DNA of 64,000 bases from Chelativorans salis (GTDB lineage: Bacteria; Pseudomonadota; Alphaproteobacteria; Rhizobiales; Rhizobiaceae). The position numbers were made by a program, and so were the translations under genes. The notes under the pieces are model-generated. The model was not told the DNA's origin, did no database searches, and saw only the letters and a program-made list of their open reading frames with translations. The DNA lies in contig NZ_JAOCZP010000001.1 of NCBI RefSeq assembly GCF_025336525.1, forward strand, positions 310,001-374,000, given 5' to 3'. Shown one piece after another: positions 60,646-64,000 of the stretch. Numbering within the stretch: the first letter of the stretch is position 1; each line of letters begins with the position of its first letter.

Positions 60646-62110
60646 CCACGTTCGGCCTCAGCATGATGTTGATGGATTTCACTTCCGTGTAAGACAGCAG
60701 CTCCTCGCGCCCCTCTTCGCGGCCGACACCGCTGGTGCTCATGCCACCAAAAGGCACGCCGAGGAAATGCATGCTCGATCCGTTGATCCAGATGTGTCCG
60801 GATCGAATGCGCCGCGCCATGTTCAACGCGTCATCTATGTCATGGGTCCAGACCGCCGCCGTAAGGCCGTACTCAGTGCTGTTGGCCATCTCGGCGGCCT
60901 CGTCGAATGTCTTCCACTTGCCGATGGCCATGACGGGGCCGAAGACTTCGCGTTGCCACAGATGCATATGCGGTTCGACGTCGGCATAGACCGTCGGCTC
61001 CAGCCAAAAACCCTTGTCGAAAGCCGCTCCATCAGGACGGCCGCCGCCAAGCAGGCGGCGCGCGCCGTCCTTGTCGGCGGCGGCGATATGGCTCAGAATG
61101 CGGTCCCTGTGTCCGGCCGAGTTCACCGGCCCGACATCGGTGTCGTCCGAAAGCGGGTTGCCCAGCTTCAATGATGCCACCCGTTCGGTGAGCGCCGCGA
61201 CGACCTTGTCATAGATCGCTTCATGAACCAGCAACCGCGACAGCGATCCGCACGACTGCCCCTGCCAGGAAAGGTTCATGCCGAAAATGGCTGCCTGGGC
61301 GATCATTTCAGGGTCGCAGTCGGGGAAGACGACCATCGGGTTCTTTCCGCCCAACTCCAGCGAGACATGCTTGACCGTGACCTCGGCCGCCGCGCGCTGG
61401 ATCGCGCGACCGGTCGTTGGAGACCCGATAAAGGCGATGCGCTTGATGCCCGGATGGCGTGCAATGGCATTGCCGACTCCGGCGCCGTCGCCGGTCACGA
61501 TATTGAACACGCCGGCCGGCAGATGGTCGCGCGCCAGTTCGGCCAGGATCATCGCCGAAAGCGACGAAGTCTCGGGCGGCTTGACGAGCACCGCGTTGCC
61601 CGCGGCAAGCGCTGCGGCCGTACGGGCCACCGCAAACATGAACGGGTGGTTGAAGGGCGCGATGCGTCCGACCACGCCATAGGGTTCACGGGTGACGACG
61701 TGGAGGTTTTGCGTGGTCGCCGGGATCGTCTCGCCACGCAGGTCGGGCGCCAGCCCCGCATAGTATCTCAGGCTCTCCACGCTCGTCGGGACGTCGATCT
61801 GGCGCATGGGACGGATCGTGTTACCGGTGTCCTGCACCTCCATATGCAGGATTTCCTCGGCCCGCTCGGCAATCGCGTCGGCAAATCGATGCAAGATTTC
61901 GGCGCGTTCCATAGGCGCACGTTGCGCCCATTCGGGCCAGGCCCGGTCCGCGGCCTGGAAGGCTCTATCCACATCTTCGGCCGTCCCGTTGGGGATCATG
62001 CCGATCGGTTCTTCCGTGGCGGGATCCACGGACGTGATCCAGTCGTCGCCGGAGCTTCTGACCAGCTCTCCGCCGATCAACAGCTGTTTTTGCGAAACGA
62101 TGGCTCTCAA
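60638..62110 (-). CDS. Aldehyde dehydrogenase
   Basis: The 490-residue enzyme has the NAD-binding FIGSPTTGRAIQRAAAE, the catalytic Glu in VSLELGGKNPMVVFPD, and the catalytic Cys in GQSCGSLSRLLVHE. The ends (MRAIVSQKQLLIGGELVRSS, LLSYTEVKSINIMLRP) match cytosolic ALDH of the betaine/phenylacetaldehyde class. It oxidises an aldehyde to the acid, probably the product of the coupled ThDP enzyme. It starts 113 bases downstream of the TRAP permease stop. Confidence 0.9.
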   Translation of the reverse strand: MRAIVSQKQLLIGGELVRSSGDDWITSVDPATEEPIGMIPNGTAEDVDRAFQAADRAWPEWAQRAPMERAEILHRFADAIAERAEEILHMEVQDTGNTIRPMRQIDVPTSVESLRYYAGLAPDLRGETIPATTQNLHVVTREPYGVVGRIAPFNHPFMFAVARTAAALAAGNAVLVKPPETSSLSAMILAELARDHLPAGVFNIVTGDGAGVGNAIARHPGIKRIAFIGSPTTGRAIQRAAAEVTVKHVSLELGGKNPMVVFPDCDPEMIAQAAIFGMNLSWQGQSCGSLSRLLVHEAIYDKVVAALTERVASLKLGNPLSDDTDVGPVNSAGHRDRILSHIAAADKDGARRLLGGGRPDGAAFDKGFWLEPTVYADVEPHMHLWQREVFGPVMAIGKWKTFDEAAEMANSTEYGLTAAVWTHDIDDALNMARRIRSGHIWINGSSMHFLGVPFGGMSTSGVGREEGREELLSYTEVKSINIMLRPNVDE

Positions 62111-62223
62111 GGTCTGCCCTCCTCACATGACGGTCGCCGGCACCGTGGGCCCGGTTGGAAAACGTCCGCCGTACGCTCGGACCGCGGCGTCCCCGGCCCT
62201 GTGTCAAAGATATGCATGTGCCC

Positions 62224-64000
62224 CTACGCCTTGGCGTCCGCCGCTCGCGCGGCCGGGCCAAACTGCCCCGCCAATCCCAGCAGAACCACGATGAATCCGG
62301 CCGCCTCGACCAGGATCGCCATAGGGAACAGGCTTCCGGGGATCATGCAGGCGATACCGCCTGCAATACACGCAAGGCGGGACAAATACCCGAGGTTCCG
62401 ACGCAGAAATCCCACGGCGCCTACCAATACCGCGAATATGCCGACCACCGCCGAAATCGACGCATGGAGGGTCTCCAGAGCGGACTCCCCGCGCATCAGA
62501 AGCTCGGGGGCTGCGACAAACAGGAACGGCACGATATACGCCACCCAGGCAAAGCGCATCGACGTCCACGACGTGCGCCAAGGGTCCGCCTTCGCGATAT
62601 TCGCCGCGGCAAAGGAGGCGAGCGCCACAGGTGGCGTCACCATCGACAGCAGGCCGAAATAGAGAATGAACATGTGCGCAGCGACGGGTTCTATCCCCAC
62701 TTCGACCAACGGCGGTCCGATAAGCGTCGCCAACAGAACGTAGACGCCCACCGTCGGCATTCCCATGCCGAGGATGATATTGAGGGCCGCCGCCGCCAGC
62801 AGCAGCAGCACGACACTTCCACCCGTTATCGAAATCAGGCCCTGGGTGATGCTGAAAGATATGCCGGTCAGGTTGAGCACCCCGATCACGATCCCCGCCG
62901 CGGCCGTGATGACCAGGATTTCCTTGCTGGCATCTCCGGTTTCGACAAACCCGCGCACAATTGTCCCCAATCCCGGGCGCTTGCCCCTGTAACCGCGGAA
63001 GAAGCCTACGGCGAGCAGCACCACGATCGCCGAAAGCGCAGCGACTTCGGGACGCATATTCAGCTGGAACAGGCCGAAGAAGATCGCCCCGAACGGCAAT
63101 AGGAAGTGCCAGCCCTCGGCGAACGTCTTGCCGAAATTCGGGATTTCCTGCGATGCTTCGGCATTCAACCGACGCTTGCCGGCAAGAAGATCCACCTGCA
63201 CAAAAAGCGACCCGAAATAGAGGAAGCAGGGAATGATGCTGGCGGCGACGACAGTTGAATAGGGTATCGCCAGAAACTCGGCCATCAGGAACGCCGTTGC
63301 CCCCAGGACCGGTGGCATCAGCTGTCCGCCGGTTGAGGCGACCGCCTCGATGGCTCCCGCTTCCCTGGGCCGGTATCCGGCACGTTCCATCAACGGAATG
63401 GTGACGACGCCGGTGGATACGACATTGCCCACGGCCGAACCCGAAACCGTTCCGAACAGCGCAGATGCCAGGATCGAGACCTTGGCCTCTCCACCACGGA
63501 ATCGCGCCATTAGAGAAGAGGCGAGGTCGGTGAAGAACGTCGCGCCGCCGAACAGGACGAGCAACCGCCCGAAAAGGATATAGGGCAGAACGATAGATAT
63601 CGCGACCTTGAGCGGCGCGCCCAGAATCCCGTTCGGGTCCCCCCCGAGGTAGAGCGCGACGCGCGGTATACCGTATTCGCGGATCGCAAACGGTTCAGGC
63701 AACAGGTAACCGAAGAACGCATAGGCGATGAAGCCCGTAACGACAGCGAATATCCCCAAACCCGAAGTAAGGTACAGGGCCGAAACCGTGAACACGATGA
63801 GCGTCCCGGTGACCATGGACAGCCCAAGCGGGCGCATGGCGATCTGCACCGAGATGGTTGCGAAGATCGAGGCGATATAGATTGTCAGGCCGACAGCCGC
63901 CAGCGCCAGGGCCCGGAACGCCCAGCGCGCTATTACCGGTCGTGACGGCTTGTCCTGATCCAGGAAAACGAGTGCGACGGCAAGGCCGAGCGCAACGGCA
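62224..64000 (-). CDS. Fused TRAP transporter permease (4TM/12TM, TAXI-type), 5' end off the window
   Basis: The frame is open from 62224 to the right edge without a stop; an internal GTG at 63849 is not the true start. The visible ~590 residues contain many membrane helices and the DctM-type motifs LFGTVSGSAVGNVVSTGVVT, EAVASTGGQLMPPVLGATAF, GMGMPTVGVYVLLATLIGPP and LLSMVTPPVALASFAAANIA. Fused small and large permeases with this layout partner with TAXI-type binding proteins, expected further upstream. It is the first visible gene of the minus-strand catabolic run. Confidence 0.88.
   Translation of the reverse strand, partial: AVALGLAVALVFLDQDKPSRPVIARWAFRALALAAVGLTIYIASIFATISVQIAMRPLGLSMVTGTLIVFTVSALYLTSGLGIFAVVTGFIAYAFFGYLLPEPFAIREYGIPRVALYLGGDPNGILGAPLKVAISIVLPYILFGRLLVLFGGATFFTDLASSLMARFRGGEAKVSILASALFGTVSGSAVGNVVSTGVVTIPLMERAGYRPREAGAIEAVASTGGQLMPPVLGATAFLMAEFLAIPYSTVVAASIIPCFLYFGSLFVQVDLLAGKRRLNAEASQEIPNFGKTFAEGWHFLLPFGAIFFGLFQLNMRPEVAALSAIVVLLAVGFFRGYRGKRPGLGTIVRGFVETGDASKEILVITAAAGIVIGVLNLTGISFSITQGLISITGGSVVLLLLAAAALNIILGMGMPTVGVYVLLATLIGPPLVEVGIEPVAAHMFILYFGLLSMVTPPVALASFAAANIAKADPWRTSWTSMRFAWVAYIVPFLFVAAPELLMRGESALETLHASISAVVGIFAVLVGAVGFLRRNLGYLSRLACIAGGIACMIPGSLFPMAILVEAAGFIVVLLGLAGQFGPAARAADAKA

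Noticed and set aside
1-64000. CRISPR arrays, rRNA or tRNA genes
   Set aside because: No regularly spaced direct repeats and no sequence with tRNA or rRNA features were noticed; a covariance-model search was not possible.

Overview
The window is GC-rich DNA with the gene content, codon use and gene order of an alphaproteobacterium of the Hyphomicrobiales (a Mesorhizobium/Phyllobacteriaceae-like organism is my best guess). This rests on protein-family resemblance and composition only. No rRNA, tRNA or CRISPR was seen.

Region 1 (1-26.8 kb) is compact and looks intact. It begins inside a nitrile hydratase alpha gene, followed by a DUF899/SRPBCC pair divergent from a TPR-winged-helix-beta-propeller fusion regulator. 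Next come a complete polyamine-type ABC importer operon with a strong hairpin after the binding-protein gene, an MFS transporter, a PLP-dependent threonine/serine dehydratase and a DUF533 protein. A stress-type block follows: an ArsM-like methyltransferase with a membrane tail, an anti-sigma/ECF sigma pair, and a methyltransferase-DsrE-ABM-cupin run divergent from an AraC regulator. The rest holds a CAP-domain protein, an ArsR-SRPBCC-VOC-DUF1801 run with a perfect palindromic operator, an ABC exporter, and a thioredoxin-reductase-like flavoprotein (with a coupled 43-codon ORF) divergent from an Rrf2 regulator.

Region 2 (26.8-58 kb) is accessory DNA. Many reading frames are broken by single-base shifts, in-frame TAG codons or truncation: an alpha/beta hydrolase, a secreted cupin and its divergent winged-helix/TPR regulator, an IS5-like transposase, arsC and an arsH-like fragment, two integrases, a SOS-associated peptidase, an enolase-superfamily enzyme, a 3-hydroxybutyrate dehydrogenase fragment, a VOC protein and an MFS transporter. 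Intact islands among them include a flavin monooxygenase-like protein, an ABC-F ATPase, a sorbosone-dehydrogenase-like protein, a LysR/DsbA/NmrA/MBL cluster, an arginase-family gene, and a gluconokinase-TRAP operon with a divergent LacI regulator whose operator lies inside the kinase promoter.

The most striking gene is at 36591-43256: a 2221-residue protein with two hydrophobic segments, four copies of a ~120-residue module arranged as a tandem duplication, and a C-terminal YopT-type C58 cysteine protease with an intact Cys-His-Asp triad. It sits under an AT-rich promoter region and beside an IS remnant, and looks like a host-directed toxin or effector.

Region 3 (58-64 kb) is an intact catabolic set on the minus strand: class II aldolase, thiamine-diphosphate decarboxylase, aldehyde dehydrogenase and a fused TRAP permease running off the right edge. 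It suggests uptake of an organic acid, decarboxylation of a 2-oxo acid to an aldehyde, and oxidation to the acid.
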